NCBI RefSeq assembly: GCF_002860205.1 | Contig: NZ_PGVB01000003.1 | Location: 1-64,000 of the forward strand | Direction of reading: 5' to 3' | DNA: 64,000 bases | Source of the DNA: Bacillus sp. T33-2 | GTDB lineage: Bacteria > Bacillota > Bacilli > Bacillales > Cytobacillaceae | Shown: positions 1 through 10,704 of the stretch, piece by piece | Layout of the letters: each line of letters opens with the position of its first letter | Numbering within the stretch: position 1 is the stretch's first letter | Position numbers and translations under genes: made by a program | The notes under the pieces: generated by a model | Database searches by the model: none | Seen by the model: only the letters and a program-made list of their open reading frames with translations | Told to the model about the DNA's origin: nothing

Positions 1-62
<62 letters not shown>

Positions 63-67
63 AAGGA

Positions 68-103
68 AGAACATCTGGTAAATTCCAGATGTTCTTTTTT
101 TTT
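68..103 (+). terminator. rRNA operon terminator
   Basis: Perfect 11-bp stem (68-78 with 85-95) with a 6-nt loop and an uninterrupted T run to 103. It lies six bases after the 5S end and closes the rRNA operon. Confidence 0.95.
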
Positions 104-261
104 ACATAAATATTCTGTATAATTTAACAATCGACAATAAGGATAGATTGCAAGGTTTCAATCCCTCGTAATGAGGAAAACCTTAAACAAGGGTTATTTT
201 ATTGTGCAAACAGTATGACGGTGTGTACAGCAAAGACGATAACTAGACAGGGAGTGTACAA
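104..261 (+). promoter_or_regulatory. yebE upstream region with leader hairpin
   Basis: A TATAAT hexamer lies at 118-123 but no good -35 is visible 17 bp upstream, so the promoter call is weak. A nested hairpin follows: 152-158 pairs with 178-184, and CCTC 164-167 with GAGG 173-176. It has no T run, so it is not a terminator. The yebE ribosome site GGGAG is at 250-254. Confidence 0.4.
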
Positions 262-804
262 ATGCTTCATAATAGCTATGCCATGATAGTAATCATTCTA
301 CTCATCAATATAGTGTATGTTACGTTCTTTACGATTCGTATGATCCTCACTCTAAAAGGGCAGCGGTATTTGGCTGCGTTTATCAGCATTATAGAGGTAG
401 TGATATATGTAGTAGGTCTCGGCCTTGTGCTTGAGAATCTGAATGAGATACAGAATCTCATTGCGTACGCCATCGGTTATGGGATCGGCGTATTGGTGGG
501 AATGAAAATCGAGGAAAAACTCGCGCTCGGATATATAACAGTTAACGTGATCACAAAGGAGTATGATAAAGAACTACCCAAACTTCTAAGGGAAAAAGGT
601 TACGGAGTCACAAACTGGGCAGCAAACGGACTGGAAGGGGATAGGATGGCCATGCAAATCCTGACTCCAAGAAAGTATGAATTGAAGCTGTACCAGACAA
701 TCAAAGAATTGGACCCGAAGGCGTTTATCATTTCTTATGAGCCAAAAACCATCCACGGAGGGTTCTGGGTAAAGACGGTCCGGAAAGGAAAGCTGTTTTC
801 ATGA
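262..804 (+). CDS. yebE: UPF0316/DUF2179 family membrane protein YebE
   Basis: This 180-residue protein has three N-terminal hydrophobic segments (about residues 6-28, 38-58 and 63-82) and a soluble C-terminal domain (about 100-170) of the DUF2179 type. It matches the UPF0316 family, of which B. subtilis YebE is a member, and it has the same neighbours as there: yebG next, then the pur operon. The biochemical function is unknown. The ATG at 262 has GGGAG seven bases upstream. The last four bases overlap the start of yebG, so the two are probably translationally coupled. Confidence 0.9.
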   Translation: MLHNSYAMIVIILLINIVYVTFFTIRMILTLKGQRYLAAFISIIEVVIYVVGLGLVLENLNEIQNLIAYAIGYGIGVLVGMKIEEKLALGYITVNVITKEYDKELPKLLREKGYGVTNWAANGLEGDRMAMQILTPRKYELKLYQTIKELDPKAFIISYEPKTIHGGFWVKTVRKGKLFS

Positions 805-1004
805 GCAAACCAAAGAAAAAGATATTTGAAGTGCTCGACAATGAAACGATTGATGATTGCCTCGACAGAATTAAAAAAGAAGGCTACATTCCTGTCAGAA
901 GAATGGAAAAGCCCATTTTCAAGGAAATGATAAATGACGGATCTTTAGAGTACGAACCGGCTGGCCGACAGATCGTGTTCGAAGCAAAATTAGACATGAA
1001 TTGA
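801..1004 (+). CDS. yebG: NETI motif-containing protein YebG
   Basis: Small 67-residue protein starting inside yebE through an ATGA overlap. It carries the sequence [19 protein letters not shown], which contains the NETI motif that names this Bacillales family. It is charged and soluble, with no membrane segment. Function is unknown. Position directly before the purine operon is the same as in B. subtilis. The stop is followed at once by the PurR operator, so yebEG is not part of the pur transcript. Confidence 0.88.
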   Translation: MSKPKKKIFEVLDNETIDDCLDRIKKEGYIPVRRMEKPIFKEMINDGSLEYEPAGRQIVFEAKLDMN

Positions 1005-1048
1005 AAACCCGAACAATAGTTTTTGATTTAGATAAATCGTTCGCCAAT
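1005..1048 (+). promoter_or_regulatory. PurR operator: inverted PurBox pair
   Basis: PurBox1 at 1005-1017 matches the published Bacillus consensus AWWWCCGAACWWT at 12 of 13 positions. PurBox2 at 1036-1048 is in the opposite orientation and matches at about 10 of 13, keeping the CGAAC core. They are 18 bp apart and lie immediately upstream of the -35 element at 1052, the arrangement known for PurR-controlled operons. Binding by PurR, relieved by PRPP, is inferred from the family. Confidence 0.82.
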
Positions 1049-1051
1049 TGG

Positions 1052-1080
1052 TTGACAATCTAATGGAATAGTTGTTAATA
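1052..1080 (+). promoter_or_regulatory. Sigma-A promoter of the purine operon
   Basis: Perfect -35 TTGACA at 1052-1057, a 17-bp spacer, and a weak -10 TTAATA at 1075-1080. Transcription would begin near 1087, about 20 nt before the riboswitch. The imperfect -10 is the weak part of the call. Confidence 0.7.
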
Positions 1081-1105
1081 TGGTTATGTTGATAATAGAT
1101 GATAT

Positions 1106-1180
1106 TTCCTTCGTATAATAATGGGGATATGGCCCATGAGTTTCTACCCAATAACCGTAAATTATTGGACTATGAGGGAG
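1106..1180 (+). ncRNA. Guanine (purine) riboswitch aptamer of the purE leader
   Basis: The purine riboswitch core is clear: P1 pairs 1106-1114 with 1172-1180, and the conserved blocks ATATGGCCC (P2 side), AGTTTCTACC and CCGTAAA (P3 side) occur in order. The specificity base in J3/1 is C1170, in the context GGACTATG, which selects guanine or hypoxanthine rather than adenine. In the ligand-bound state the aptamer should favour the terminator at 1283-1330 and shut off the operon. Confidence 0.95.
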
Positions 1181-1282
1181 AGTAGTCGGAATTTTAAAAG
1201 GCAACCATTACAATCATTCGGAATCCGGGGTATCCCACAGGATCCGAATGGCTATTGAATGGTATTCCCTTTTTCACGCGCC

Positions 1283-1330
1283 CGGACAAACTACTTTCTC
1301 TTTAAATAGAGACGTAGTTTGTCCGTTTTT
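1283..1330 (+). terminator. Riboswitch-controlled terminator ahead of purE
   Basis: 12-bp stem (1283-1294 with 1314-1325) followed by a T run, upstream of the purE ribosome site. The 5' arm region around 1290-1301 can alternatively pair with GAGAGTAGT at 1178-1186, just past the aptamer P1, which gives a plausible antiterminator. A further hairpin (1215-1222 with 1243-1250) lies between the two. Confidence 0.88.
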
Positions 1331-1364
1331 ATTTTTACAAATATTTGATTCCGGAGGAAATGTA

Positions 1365-1853
1365 ATGAAGGCACAAGTGGCAGTAATCATGGGAAGCAAG
1401 TCCGACTGGGAAACGATGAGGCATACATGCGACATGCTTGATCAATTGGCGATTCCATACTTAAAAAAAGTGATTTCTGCACACAGGACACCAGACTTGA
1501 TGTTTCAATTCGCGGAAACCGCAAGAGGTGAAGGAATTAAAGTGATTGTTGCCGGGGCGGGCGGAGCCGCCCACCTACCAGGAATGGTCGCAGCGAAGAC
1601 CACACTTCCGGTGATAGGGGTACCAGTTCAATCAAGAGCACTGAATGGGCTCGATTCACTGTTGTCCATCGTACAAATGCCGGGCGGGGTGCCGGTTGCA
1701 ACGGTTGCTATTGGCAAGGCCGGCGCTACTAATGCGGGGCTCCTGGCCGCTCAAATTTTATCCGTATCTGATGAGCAAGTAGCCAAGAATCTGGAGAAAC
1801 TAAGAGTTGAAACAAAAGTGTCAGTATTGGAGAGCAGTGATGATCTTGTCTGA
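1365..1853 (+). CDS. purE: 5-(carboxyamino)imidazole ribonucleotide mutase PurE
   Basis: This 162-residue class I PurE converts N5-CAIR to CAIR in IMP synthesis, using the product of PurK. The motifs [16 protein letters not shown] and [11 protein letters not shown] are the family's active-site segments. The ATG at 1365 has GGAGG ten bases upstream. An in-frame upstream ATG at 1248 lies inside the leader and before the terminator, so it is rejected as the start. First gene of the pur operon, controlled by PurR and the guanine riboswitch. Its end overlaps the start of purK by 14 bases. Confidence 0.97.
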   Translation: MKAQVAVIMGSKSDWETMRHTCDMLDQLAIPYLKKVISAHRTPDLMFQFAETARGEGIKVIVAGAGGAAHLPGMVAAKTTLPVIGVPVQSRALNGLDSLLSIVQMPGGVPVATVAIGKAGATNAGLLAAQILSVSDEQVAKNLEKLRVETKVSVLESSDDLV

Positions 1854-3003
1854 GAAAATGATTTTACCTGGACAAACAATTGGTATAATCGGCGGAGGGC
1901 AGCTGGGCAGAATGATGGCTATGGCTGCTAAAGCCCGGGGATTCCGGATTGCCGTTTTGGATCCTGTGGACGATTGTCCGTGCGGCCAGGTAGCGGATCA
2001 GCAAATCATTGGTGAGTACAATGATTTACAGGCAGTCCAAAAGCTGGCCCAAATCAGCGACGTAGTGACATATGAATTTGAAAATATAGATGCCGACGCA
2101 CTTTCCTGGCTGGAACTGAACGCATATGTTCCGCAGGGCACATCTTTATTGCGAATTACACAGGATCGGATCAGTGAAAAACAGGCAATACAAAAAGCAG
2201 GAATACCGGTCGCTGATTATGAAATCATTGAACATTTAGAAGATGTTTATGTCGGCTTGGCGAAACTGGGTTACCCGGCGGTATTAAAAACCGCCAGGGG
2301 GGGCTACGACGGAAAAGGGCAGCTCGTCATCCGTGATGAAGAAGATATAGCGAACGCGGCGGAATTGCTGTACATGGGCAAGTGTGTTCTGGAAAAATGG
2401 ATACCATTCAAAAAAGAAATCTCCGTCATTGTTTCAAGAAATATGTCAGGTGAAACTACAGTATTCCCGGTTGCGGAAAATATTCATCGAAATAATATCC
2501 TTCACCAGACCATTGTCCCGGCAAGAATCAGCAAACAGGCCGAATCGGAGGCAACTAAGTTAGCCACGCAGCTTGCAGTCTCCCTTGACCTGGCCGGTAC
2601 ACTGGCTGTCGAAATGTTTTTGACCGAACAAGATACAATTCTAATTAATGAGCTGGCCCCGCGGCCACACAATTCCGGACATTTTACGATCGAAGCCTGT
2701 GTGACTTCACAGTTCGAACAGCATATCCTTTCAGTCTGCAATTGGCCGCTTGGAAGCACTGAACTGTTAACACCTGCGGTGATGGTGAACATCCTTGGCC
2801 AGCACCAGGCACCGGTCATCAGCAGGCTAAAAGAACTTAAGGACTGGAAAATCCACCTGTATGGAAAAAAAGAAGCGAAACCGAACCGCAAAATGGGCCA
2901 TGTGACAATTCTGCGCAGTTCGGTAAGTGAAGCAATTGAAGAGGCTGACCAAAGTGGCATCTGGGAAAGAACGACAGAACAGATCGGAGGACAAAGCAAA
3001 TGA
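1840..3003 (+). CDS. purK: 5-(carboxyamino)imidazole ribonucleotide synthase PurK
   Basis: ATP-grasp enzyme of 387 residues that makes N5-CAIR from AIR, ATP and bicarbonate. The N-terminal [18 protein letters not shown] and the later [11 protein letters not shown] segment are typical of PurK. The start at 1840 is chosen because GGAG lies about seven bases upstream and the resulting N-terminus matches family length. A second ATG at 1858 is possible, and one at 1807 lies deep inside purE and is unlikely. The stop overlaps the purB start by ATGA. Confidence 0.96.
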   Translation: MILSEKMILPGQTIGIIGGGQLGRMMAMAAKARGFRIAVLDPVDDCPCGQVADQQIIGEYNDLQAVQKLAQISDVVTYEFENIDADALSWLELNAYVPQGTSLLRITQDRISEKQAIQKAGIPVADYEIIEHLEDVYVGLAKLGYPAVLKTARGGYDGKGQLVIRDEEDIANAAELLYMGKCVLEKWIPFKKEISVIVSRNMSGETTVFPVAENIHRNNILHQTIVPARISKQAESEATKLATQLAVSLDLAGTLAVEMFLTEQDTILINELAPRPHNSGHFTIEACVTSQFEQHILSVCNWPLGSTELLTPAVMVNILGQHQAPVISRLKELKDWKIHLYGKKEAKPNRKMGHVTILRSSVSEAIEEADQSGIWERTTEQIGGQSK

Positions 3004-4292
3004 TAGATAGATACACGCGCCCGGAAATGGGAGCGATTTGGACGGAAGAAAACAGGTTTAAAGCATGGCTGGAGGTTGAAATTGTTGCCTGCGAAGCATG
3101 GGCTGAGCTGGGCGCAATACCTAAAGAGGATGTCAATAAAATCCGTGAAAAAGCCTCGTTTGATATTGACAGGATCAAAGAAATAGAAGAAGCAACAAGG
3201 CACGATGTGGTTGCATTCACAAGGGCGGTTTCCGAAACACTTGGACAGGAACGGAAATGGGTCCATTACGGCCTCACCTCCACTGATGTAGTGGACACAG
3301 CTTTATCCTACCTGTTAAAACAGGCAAATACGATACTTTTAAATGACATCGAACGTTTTATCGAGATTTTAAGAAATAAGGCGCAGGAACACAAGTACAC
3401 CGTGATGATGGGCCGGACGCATGGAGTCCATGCCGAGCCTACAACATTCGGGCTGAAGCTTGCCCTTTGGCATGAGGAAATGAAGCGGAACCTTGATCGC
3501 TTCAAACAGGCGGCCGCAGGCGTTGAATTTGGAAAATTATCCGGTGCGGTTGGAACCTACGCGAATATAGATCCTTTTGTTGAACAGTACGTGTGTGAGA
3601 AGCTGGGCCTTCAGCCGGCTCCCATTTCGACTCAGACGCTCCAAAGGGACCGCCATGCCTTTTATATGTCGACACTTGCGTTGATCGCAACCTCCATCGA
3701 AAAGTTTGCCGTGGAGATCCGCGGGCTGCAAAAGAGTGAAACGAGGGAAGTCGAAGAGTTGTTCGCTAAAGGCCAGAAAGGATCATCGGCAATGCCGCAT
3801 AAGCGCAATCCGATCGGCTCTGAGAATATGACAGGTTTGTCGAGGGTCATCCGGGGTTACATGTTGACAGCTTACGAAAACGTGCCGCTTTGGCATGAAC
3901 GCGATATTTCCCACTCTTCTGCGGAAAGGATCATTTTGCCGGATGCAACAATTGCGCTTAACTATATGCTGAACCGTTTTGGCAATATCATTAAAAACCT
4001 GACAGTGTTCCCCGAAAATATGAAGCGCAATATGGACCGAACCCTCGGGTTGATTTATTCCCAACGGGTGCTGCTCGCTTTGATCGATAAAGGGATGTCC
4101 CGTGAAGAAGCTTACGATACCGTCCAGCCGAGGGCAATGGAAGCGTGGGAAAAACAGATTCCATTCCGGGGCCTTGTTGAGAGCGATCAGATGATCACGA
4201 AGCTATTATCACCTGCTGAAATTGAGGATTGCTTTGATTACAACTATCACATCAAGCACGTCGATACTATTTTCAGCCGTTTAGGTTTGTAA
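3000..4292 (+). CDS. purB: Adenylosuccinate lyase PurB
   Basis: Adenylosuccinate lyase, 430 residues, of the fumarase/aspartase superfamily. It catalyses two fumarate eliminations: SAICAR to AICAR in IMP synthesis and adenylosuccinate to AMP. The superfamily signature is seen as [11 protein letters not shown] near residue 262, with the catalytic serine in the flexible loop; the histidine motif [14 protein letters not shown] is near residue 138. Starts by ATGA overlap with purK. Length fits the Bacillus enzyme. A short hairpin follows before purC. Confidence 0.97.
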   Translation: MIDRYTRPEMGAIWTEENRFKAWLEVEIVACEAWAELGAIPKEDVNKIREKASFDIDRIKEIEEATRHDVVAFTRAVSETLGQERKWVHYGLTSTDVVDTALSYLLKQANTILLNDIERFIEILRNKAQEHKYTVMMGRTHGVHAEPTTFGLKLALWHEEMKRNLDRFKQAAAGVEFGKLSGAVGTYANIDPFVEQYVCEKLGLQPAPISTQTLQRDRHAFYMSTLALIATSIEKFAVEIRGLQKSETREVEELFAKGQKGSSAMPHKRNPIGSENMTGLSRVIRGYMLTAYENVPLWHERDISHSSAERIILPDATIALNYMLNRFGNIIKNLTVFPENMKRNMDRTLGLIYSQRVLLALIDKGMSREEAYDTVQPRAMEAWEKQIPFRGLVESDQMITKLLSPAEIEDCFDYNYHIKHVDTIFSRLGL

Positions 4293-4296
4293 CATG

Positions 4297-4320
4297 GCGG
4301 GCAAGTCGATCCTTGCCCGC
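4297..4320 (+). other. purB-purC intercistronic stem-loop
   Basis: Perfect 9-bp GC-rich stem: GCGGGCAAG at 4297-4305 and CTTGCCCGC at 4312-4320, with a 6-nt loop, starting five bases after the purB stop. No T run follows directly, so it is unlikely to be a strong terminator. It may be an mRNA processing or stability element. Confidence 0.6.
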
Positions 4321-4368
4321 TATGAAGAAAATTCCCAATCTTTTTACATGGAAACGGGGGCTTTAAAA

Positions 4369-5094
4369 ATGGAAAAACTGGAACTGCTCTATGAAGGAAA
4401 AGCAAAACGCGTGTACCGGACCGATGACGACAGCACTGTCTGGATTGAATACAAGGATGCCGCAACGGCCTTCAACGGGGAAAAGAAAGCACAGATTGAA
4501 GGTAAGGGACGCTTGAATAACGAGATTGCTAGTTTGCTGTTTTTAAAGCTTCAAGAACGGGGAATTACCTCGCATTTTATTAAGAAAATCTCAGAAACAG
4601 AGCAGCTTGTCAAAAAGGTGGAGATTATTCCTTTGGAAGTCGTGGTTCGCAATATAGCTGCCGGATCAATGACAAAGCGGCTCGGCATCGAAGAAGGCCG
4701 CCCGCTTAGCCGGCCAATTGTTGAATTTTACTACAAAAATGATGAGCTTGGCGACCCGCTTATTACCGAAGACCATATCGTTGAGCTTCAATTGGCAGGT
4801 GGGGTAGAACTCGAATTGCTCAAAACAAAAGCACTGAAAGTTAACACTGTTTTAACAGGCTTTTTTGATGAAATTGGCATCCGCCTGGTCGATTTTAAAC
4901 TTGAATTTGGAAAAGACGATAATGGTGACATATTGCTGGCCGACGAAATATCGCCGGACACTTGCCGCCTCTGGGATAAAAACACCGGCGAGAAGCTTGA
5001 TAAAGATGTTTTCCGCCGGGATTTAGGAAACCTTACCGATGCTTACAACACAATTTTAGCCAGATTGGGAGGACAACCAGCATGTACAAAGTAA
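4369..5094 (+). CDS. purC: SAICAR synthetase PurC
   Basis: Phosphoribosylaminoimidazole-succinocarboxamide synthase, 241 residues, joining CAIR and aspartate with ATP. Recognisable segments are [11 protein letters not shown] at the N-terminus, the central [15 protein letters not shown] and the C-terminal [14 protein letters not shown]. The start at 4369 is chosen by homology, because the family begins just before LLYEGKAK. In-frame ATGs at 4294 and 4348 would add a non-homologous extension, and 4294 falls within the intercistronic hairpin. The 3' end overlaps purS by 13 bases. Confidence 0.95.
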   Translation: MEKLELLYEGKAKRVYRTDDDSTVWIEYKDAATAFNGEKKAQIEGKGRLNNEIASLLFLKLQERGITSHFIKKISETEQLVKKVEIIPLEVVVRNIAAGSMTKRLGIEEGRPLSRPIVEFYYKNDELGDPLITEDHIVELQLAGGVELELLKTKALKVNTVLTGFFDEIGIRLVDFKLEFGKDDNGDILLADEISPDTCRLWDKNTGEKLDKDVFRRDLGNLTDAYNTILARLGGQPACTK

Positions 5095-5336
5095 AAGTGT
5101 ATGTCACGTTAAGAGAAAGCGTACTGGATCCGCAAGGGACAGCCGTAAAAAATTCATTGCAGACACTTGGATATCAAGGCATCAATGATGTCCGCATCGG
5201 CAAATATATGGAGCTGACACTTGAAGATACAGGCAGGAGCGTTGAGGAAGCTGTAGAGGAAATTTGCAGCCGCGTCCTGGCCAATACGGTGATTGAGGAC
5301 TACCGCTACGAAATCGAGGAGTGTGTTGCCAAGTGA
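5082..5336 (+). CDS. purS: FGAM synthase subunit PurS
   Basis: Small 84-residue subunit of the three-part formylglycinamidine ribonucleotide synthase (PurS-PurQ-PurL) found in Gram-positive bacteria, bridging the glutaminase and synthase. [19 protein letters not shown] is the characteristic N-terminus. The ribosome site GGGAGGA lies about nine bases before the ATG, within the end of purC. The gene ends by a GTGA overlap with purQ, consistent with stoichiometric translation of the complex. Confidence 0.96.
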   Translation: MYKVKVYVTLRESVLDPQGTAVKNSLQTLGYQGINDVRIGKYMELTLEDTGRSVEEAVEEICSRVLANTVIEDYRYEIEECVAK

Positions 5337-6019
5337 GGTTTGCGGTGATTGTGTTTCCGGGATCCAATTGCGATGTCGACATGTACCATGCTGTGAAAGA
5401 TGAACTTGGTGAAGAAGCCGAATATGCGTGGCATGATGCTGAAAACCTTGATGGGTACGACGGTATCCTGCTTCCTGGCGGATTTTCGTACGGCGACTAT
5501 TTACGGTCAGGTGCAATCGCGCGTTTCAGCAACGTGATGAAAGAAGTCGTCAAGGCTGCCGAAGCCGGAAAGCCGGTGCTCGGTGTATGCAATGGGTTCC
5601 AGATTCTATTGGAAGCGGGCCTCTTGCCGGGGGCTATGCGCCGGAATGAAAGCCTGAAATTTATCTGCCGGACTGTCGGGCTGAAGGTCCAAAACAATGA
5701 GACGATGTTCTCCTCAGGATACAAAAAGAACGAAATTATAAACATTCCCATTGCACATGGCGAAGGAAATTATTACTGTGACGAAAAGACTCTTGATAAA
5801 TTGAAAACGAATAACCAGATTGTGTTTACCTATAACGGCAACAACCCTAACGGTAGCCTTGAGGATATTGCAGGGATTATCAACGAACGCGGAAACGTGC
5901 TTGGAATGATGCCTCACCCTGAGCGCGCGGTCGATGCGCTGCTCGGCGGAGCGGACGGGCTGAAGTTGTTTCAATCAATCGTAAAACAATGGAGGGAAAC
6001 TCATGCGGTTAAAGCTTGA
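5333..6019 (+). CDS. purQ: FGAM synthase glutaminase subunit PurQ
   Basis: Class I glutamine amidotransferase of 228 residues that supplies ammonia to PurL. The catalytic triad is visible as Cys86 in GVCNGFQ and His195/Glu197 in MMPHPERA. The start is a GTG at 5333 overlapping the purS stop, giving the N-terminus [14 protein letters not shown] that matches the family. An upstream ATG at 5321 is in frame but would add four non-homologous residues. The stop overlaps purL by 17 bases. Confidence 0.95.
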   Translation: MRFAVIVFPGSNCDVDMYHAVKDELGEEAEYAWHDAENLDGYDGILLPGGFSYGDYLRSGAIARFSNVMKEVVKAAEAGKPVLGVCNGFQILLEAGLLPGAMRRNESLKFICRTVGLKVQNNETMFSSGYKKNEIINIPIAHGEGNYYCDEKTLDKLKTNNQIVFTYNGNNPNGSLEDIAGIINERGNVLGMMPHPERAVDALLGGADGLKLFQSIVKQWRETHAVKA

Positions 6020-8219
6020 ACCAGGTCCGGAGCAAATTAAAGCGGAGAAGATCTATCAACAGATGGGTCTGTCCGACGGGGAATTCAGCATGATTGAAAG
6101 CATTCTTGGACGTCTGCCTAATTATACGGAGACCGGGCTTTTTTCCGTCATGTGGTCCGAACATTGCAGCTATAAAAACTCCAAGCCTGTACTGAAAAAA
6201 TTCCCTGTAACAGGCGAGCGTGTCCTGCAGGGGCCGGGTGAAGGAGCAGGAATCGTTGATATAGGCGATAGCCAAGCTGTCGTCTTTAAAATAGAAAGCC
6301 ATAACCACCCGTCGGCAATTGAGCCGTACCAGGGCGCAGCGACTGGGGTTGGAGGCATTATCCGCGATGTATTTTCGATGGGAGCACGGCCGATCGCACT
6401 ATTAAATTCACTTCGGTTCGGCGAGCTTGATTCCCCGCGGGTCCGTTATTTATTCGAAGAAGTTGTAGCAGGCATCGCCGGGTACGGAAACTGTATCGGC
6501 ATCCCGACAGTCGGCGGCGAAGTCCAGTTTGACGCCGCTTATGACGGCAATCCGCTCGTGAACGCGATGTGTGTCGGCCTGATCGACCATAAGGATATTA
6601 AAAAAGGCCAGGCACATGGTGTCGGGAACACGGTCATGTACGTTGGCGCCAAAACTGGACGGGACGGAATCCACGGGGCGACATTCGCTTCTGAGGAATT
6701 GACAGAACAGTCGGAAGAAAAACGTCCGGCTGTCCAGGTTGGTGACCCATTTATGGAAAAATTGCTGCTGGAAGCCTGCCTTGAGCTGATCCAGTCCGAT
6801 GCTCTTGTCGGCATACAGGACATGGGGGCTGCCGGGCTGACAAGCTCTTCGGCTGAAATGGCAAGCAAGGCCGGGTCAGGCATTGAAATGAACCTCAATC
6901 TTGTGCCACAGCGGGAGACCGGCATGACGGCATATGAAATGATGCTCTCTGAATCACAGGAGCGGATGTTGATTGTTGTAAAAAAAGGCAGAGAACAAGA
7001 AATCGCTGACTTATTTTCAAAATACGGGTTAGAAGCTGTTGCAATCGGCAAAGTGACAGATGATAAAATGCTGCGCTTGACGCATGACGGCGAAACTGTG
7101 GCTGAAGTGCCTGCAGACGCGCTCGCTGAGGAAGCGCCAGTGTACAAAAAGCCATCACGTGAGCCTCAATATTTCCGTGATTTTCAGGCAATGGAAAATG
7201 AGATCCCGGCAATCGAAAATTATGAAGAAACACTGGTAAAACTGCTCAAGCAACCGACAATTGCAAGCAAGGAATGGGTTTATGACCAGTATGACTATAT
7301 GGTCCGCACCAATACAGTGGTGTCCCCGGGCTCCGACGCTGCGGTCGTGCGTATCCGCGGTATGGAAAAAGCACTGGCGATGACTACTGACTGCAATTCA
7401 CGCTATATCTATCTTGATCCTGAAACAGGCGGCAAAATCGCCGTGGCGGAGGCAGCCAGAAATATCGTTTGCTCAGGTGCAGAGCCACTGGCCATCACAG
7501 ACTGCCTTAACTTCGGGAACCCTGAGAAGGCGGAAATTTTCTGGCAGCTGGAGAAAGCGGCAGACGGCATGAGTGAAGCATGCCGTACCTTGGAAACACC
7601 AGTGATCGGTGGGAACGTATCACTTTACAATGAAACAAATGGCACCGCTGTTTATCCAACTCCTGTTGTCGGGATGGTTGGGCTTGTCCATAAGCTAGAC
7701 CATGTGACGACACAAACATTTAAACAGCCGGGAGACCTCGTTTACATGCTTGGAGACACAGCCGCTGAGTTTGGCGGAAGCGAGCTGCAAAAGCTTGTTT
7801 ATGGACGGATATTCGGAAAAGCGCCGGCCCTTGACCTTGAGAAAGAAAAAAAATACCAGCAACAGGTGCTTACGGCCATTCAGTCCGGTTTAATCCAATC
7901 GGCGCATGATGTTTCAGAAGGAGGAACAGCTGTGGCACTTGCGGAGAGCCTGTTTGGTGGAAACGGCCTTGGAGCGAATATAGAGTTAAATGGCGATAAA
8001 GTGTCAGCTCTTTTCAGCGAGTCACAGTCCCGGTTTATTTTATCGGTGAAAAAAGAACAAAAGCAGCAGTTTGAAAGCTTGACAGACGCGGTTCTGATCG
8101 GCGAAGTAACGGCCGAGCCGGTCCTGGAAATTTCTGTTGACGGTGATACAGTTGTCTCTGCTGAAATTCAAAAACTGAGAGAAGCCTGGAAAGGAGCCAT
8201 TCCATGCTTGCTGAAATAA
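6003..8219 (+). CDS. purL: FGAM synthase large subunit PurL
   Basis: Formylglycinamidine ribonucleotide synthase II, 738 residues, the small PurL type that needs PurS and PurQ. It converts FGAR, ATP and ammonia to FGAM. Segments such as [30 protein letters not shown] and [16 protein letters not shown] are diagnostic, and the two-fold AIRS-like repeat is intact. The ATG at 6003 sits in the end of purQ with GGAGGG upstream. It overlaps purF by 16 bases. Confidence 0.97.
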   Translation: MRLKLEPGPEQIKAEKIYQQMGLSDGEFSMIESILGRLPNYTETGLFSVMWSEHCSYKNSKPVLKKFPVTGERVLQGPGEGAGIVDIGDSQAVVFKIESHNHPSAIEPYQGAATGVGGIIRDVFSMGARPIALLNSLRFGELDSPRVRYLFEEVVAGIAGYGNCIGIPTVGGEVQFDAAYDGNPLVNAMCVGLIDHKDIKKGQAHGVGNTVMYVGAKTGRDGIHGATFASEELTEQSEEKRPAVQVGDPFMEKLLLEACLELIQSDALVGIQDMGAAGLTSSSAEMASKAGSGIEMNLNLVPQRETGMTAYEMMLSESQERMLIVVKKGREQEIADLFSKYGLEAVAIGKVTDDKMLRLTHDGETVAEVPADALAEEAPVYKKPSREPQYFRDFQAMENEIPAIENYEETLVKLLKQPTIASKEWVYDQYDYMVRTNTVVSPGSDAAVVRIRGMEKALAMTTDCNSRYIYLDPETGGKIAVAEAARNIVCSGAEPLAITDCLNFGNPEKAEIFWQLEKAADGMSEACRTLETPVIGGNVSLYNETNGTAVYPTPVVGMVGLVHKLDHVTTQTFKQPGDLVYMLGDTAAEFGGSELQKLVYGRIFGKAPALDLEKEKKYQQQVLTAIQSGLIQSAHDVSEGGTAVALAESLFGGNGLGANIELNGDKVSALFSESQSRFILSVKKEQKQQFESLTDAVLIGEVTAEPVLEISVDGDTVVSAEIQKLREAWKGAIPCLLK

Positions 8220-9616
8220 AAGGATTAAACGAGGAGTGCGGAATCTTTGGCATATGGGGCCATACCGATGCAGCGCAAATTACTTACTATGGTTTGCACA
8301 GCCTGCAGCACAGGGGCCAGGAAGGAACAGGGATTGTCATTACAGACGGTACCGAACTGAAAGGCAAAAAAGGGGAAGGCCTTGTAACGGAAGTATTTAC
8401 TGCGGAAGTAATGCAGGAATTATCCGGAAAATCGGCGATCGGCCATGTCCGTTACGCAACTGCGGGCGGCGGCGGGTATGAAAATGTCCAGCCCCTCCTG
8501 TTTCATTCACAAAGCGGCAGCCTGGCACTTGCCCATAACGGGAATCTGGTCAATGCCGACGGACTACGGCATCAGCTTGAAGCGCAGGGCAGTATTTTTC
8601 AGACAAGTTCTGACACAGAAGTGCTGGCCCATCTGATCAAACGGAGCGGATTCCCGCTTTTGAAGGACCGTGTGAAAAATGCCTTGAGCATGCTGAAAGG
8701 GGCTTACGCGTTTTTGATCATGACCGAGACAGAGATGATGGTGGCGCTGGATCCTCACGGCTTGAGGCCGTTGTCACTGGGGAAGTTGGGGGATGCCTAT
8801 GTTGTGGCATCAGAAACATGCGCATTCGATATTATCGGGGCGGAATTTGTCCGTGATGTCCTCCCAGGTGAGCTGCTGATCATCGACAATGCGGGCTTGC
8901 GGTCTGAAATGTACTCATTCAATTCGAACACAGCCATTTGTACAATGGAATATATTTATTTTTCCAGGCCTGACAGCAATATTCATGGCATAAATGTTCA
9001 TACCGCCCGGAAAAACCTTGGTAAAAGGCTTGCGCTGGAAGTCCCGGTCGAAGGCGATGTTGTAACAGGCGTTCCGGACTCCAGCATTTCCGTTGCAATC
9101 GGATACGCTGAGGCATCAGGAATTCCTTATGAAATGGGCTTGATCAAAAACCGGTATGTGGGCAGGACATTCATCCAGCCATCCCAGTCATTAAGGGAGC
9201 AGGGTGTGAAAATGAAACTGTCACCGGTCCGCGGGGTAGTAGAAGGAAAGCGGGTCATTATGGTGGATGATTCGATCGTTCGCGGGACGACAAGCAGGCG
9301 GATTGTTTCGATGCTGAAGGAAGCAGGGGCAACCGAAGTCCATGTTGTCATTAGCTCGCCGCCGATAAAAAACCCATGCTTTTATGGGATTGATACATCG
9401 ACAAAAGACGAACTGATTGCCGGAAACCATTCGGTCGAGGAAATAAGGCGAATGATCGGAGCCGACACTTTGACGTTTTTGAGTGTGGAAGGGATGCTTG
9501 AAGCAATCGGCAGGCAGGACAACGGAGAAACGCGAGGCCAGTGCCTTGCATGTTTTACCGGAAAGTATCCTACTGAAATATACCCAGGCGCACTCCAAAG
9601 TGCGGAAAAATGCTAG
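8204..9616 (+). CDS. purF: Amidophosphoribosyltransferase PurF
   Basis: Glutamine PRPP amidotransferase, 470 residues, first committed enzyme of purine synthesis. A propeptide of 11 residues precedes Cys12, the Ntn nucleophile exposed by autoprocessing. The four cysteines expected to bind the 4Fe-4S cluster of the Bacillus-type enzyme are at 246, 392, 447 and 450. The PRPP loop [14 protein letters not shown] spans 351-364. The Fe-S cluster makes this form oxygen-sensitive, which is known for the B. subtilis enzyme. A 44-bp gap with its own ribosome site precedes purM. Confidence 0.97.
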   Translation: MLAEIKGLNEECGIFGIWGHTDAAQITYYGLHSLQHRGQEGTGIVITDGTELKGKKGEGLVTEVFTAEVMQELSGKSAIGHVRYATAGGGGYENVQPLLFHSQSGSLALAHNGNLVNADGLRHQLEAQGSIFQTSSDTEVLAHLIKRSGFPLLKDRVKNALSMLKGAYAFLIMTETEMMVALDPHGLRPLSLGKLGDAYVVASETCAFDIIGAEFVRDVLPGELLIIDNAGLRSEMYSFNSNTAICTMEYIYFSRPDSNIHGINVHTARKNLGKRLALEVPVEGDVVTGVPDSSISVAIGYAEASGIPYEMGLIKNRYVGRTFIQPSQSLREQGVKMKLSPVRGVVEGKRVIMVDDSIVRGTTSRRIVSMLKEAGATEVHVVISSPPIKNPCFYGIDTSTKDELIAGNHSVEEIRRMIGADTLTFLSVEGMLEAIGRQDNGETRGQCLACFTGKYPTEIYPGALQSAEKC

Positions 9617-9660
9617 ATTAGAAACTGCTTAAAATGATTAACAGCGGGGGATGAATGCAA

Positions 9661-10704
9661 ATGGCTAATGCCTACAGGCAAGCAGGTGTCGATATAGAAG
9701 CAGGTTATGAGGCGGTTGAACGCATCAAAAAGCATGTAAACAGGACCACCCGCCCGGGAGTATTTGGAGGCATAGGCGGTTTTGGAGGCATGTTTGACCT
9801 ATCTTCCCTCAGCTTGAAAGAACCGGTCCTTGTTTCCGGAACCGACGGAGTCGGGACAAAGCTGATGGTCGCTTTTATGGCCGACCGCCATGATACGATC
9901 GGGATTGACGCTGTCGCAATGTGTGTTAATGATATCGTTGTCCAGGGGGCAGAGCCTTTATACTTTTTAGATTATATTGCATGCGGAAAAGCCGAACCGG
10001 AAAAAATCGAACTGATTGTAAAAGGGATCGCCGACGGGTGTGAACAGGCTGGCTGTGCCCTGGTTGGCGGGGAAACTGCCGAAATGCCGGGCCTATACGA
10101 TACCGATGAGTACGATTTGGCTGGTTTTTCGGTCGGTGCCTGTGAAAAATCAAAAATAATCACAGGGGAAACGATCCGGCCGGGCGACAAATTAATCGGA
10201 CTGGCATCGAGCGGCATCCACAGCAATGGTTATTCACTTGTACGCAAGCTTTTTTTGGAGGAAGCTGGCTGGAGTCTTGACCGATATGTGGAACAACTTG
10301 AAACAACGCTTGGGGAAGAGCTGCTTAAGCCTACAAAGATTTATGTGAAACCAGTGCTGTCAGCCCTGCAGCAATTCGAGGTCAAAGGATTGGCCCATAT
10401 TACCGGCGGCGGATTTATCGAGAACATTCCAAGGATGCTGCCGGCGGCACTAGGTGCTTTGATTGAAGAAGGCAGTTGGCCTATCCCCCCTGTTTTTGCG
10501 TTGATGGAGGACATCGGCAAGCTTGACAGGAAAGAGATGTACAATATTTTTAATATGGGCATTGGCATGGTCGCTGTTGTTTCACCTGAAACCGCTCCGC
10601 GTATCCTCGCGCATTTCGAGGCGTGCGGAGAAACAGCTTTTGAAATCGGCGCAGTGACTGAAGATGGGGACATTACGATCGAGCCAGCCGGAGGACGGCC
10701 ATGA
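9661..10704 (+). CDS. purM: AIR synthetase PurM
   Basis: Phosphoribosylformylglycinamidine cyclo-ligase, 347 residues, closing the imidazole ring of FGAM to give [18 protein letters not shown] and [12 protein letters not shown] are diagnostic of PurM. Three ATGs lie close together (9651, 9655 and 9661). The one at 9661 is preferred because GGGGG at 9646-9650 is then ten bases upstream and [18 protein letters not shown] matches family N-termini; 9655, two codons earlier in the same frame, is the alternative. Overlaps purN by ATGA. Confidence 0.94.
   Translation: MANAYRQAGVDIEAGYEAVERIKKHVNRTTRPGVFGGIGGFGGMFDLSSLSLKEPVLVSGTDGVGTKLMVAFMADRHDTIGIDAVAMCVNDIVVQGAEPLYFLDYIACGKAEPEKIELIVKGIADGCEQAGCALVGGETAEMPGLYDTDEYDLAGFSVGACEKSKIITGETIRPGDKLIGLASSGIHSNGYSLVRKLFLEEAGWSLDRYVEQLETTLGEELLKPTKIYVKPVLSALQQFEVKGLAHITGGGFIENIPRMLPAALGALIEEGSWPIPPVFALMEDIGKLDRKEMYNIFNMGIGMVAVVSPETAPRILAHFEACGETAFEIGAVTEDGDITIEPAGGRP

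Noticed and set aside
155-170. CRISPR-like GTTTCAATCCCTCG string near the window start
   Set aside because: It occurs once, with no repeat-spacer pattern and no cas genes. It is better explained as part of the leader hairpin before yebE.
2502-3266. Long minus-strand reading frame over purK-purB
   Set aside because: It is antisense to two well-defined purine genes, has no ribosome site and no recognisable domain. The same applies to the many other antisense frames across the pur operon, pcrA, ligA and rlmCD.
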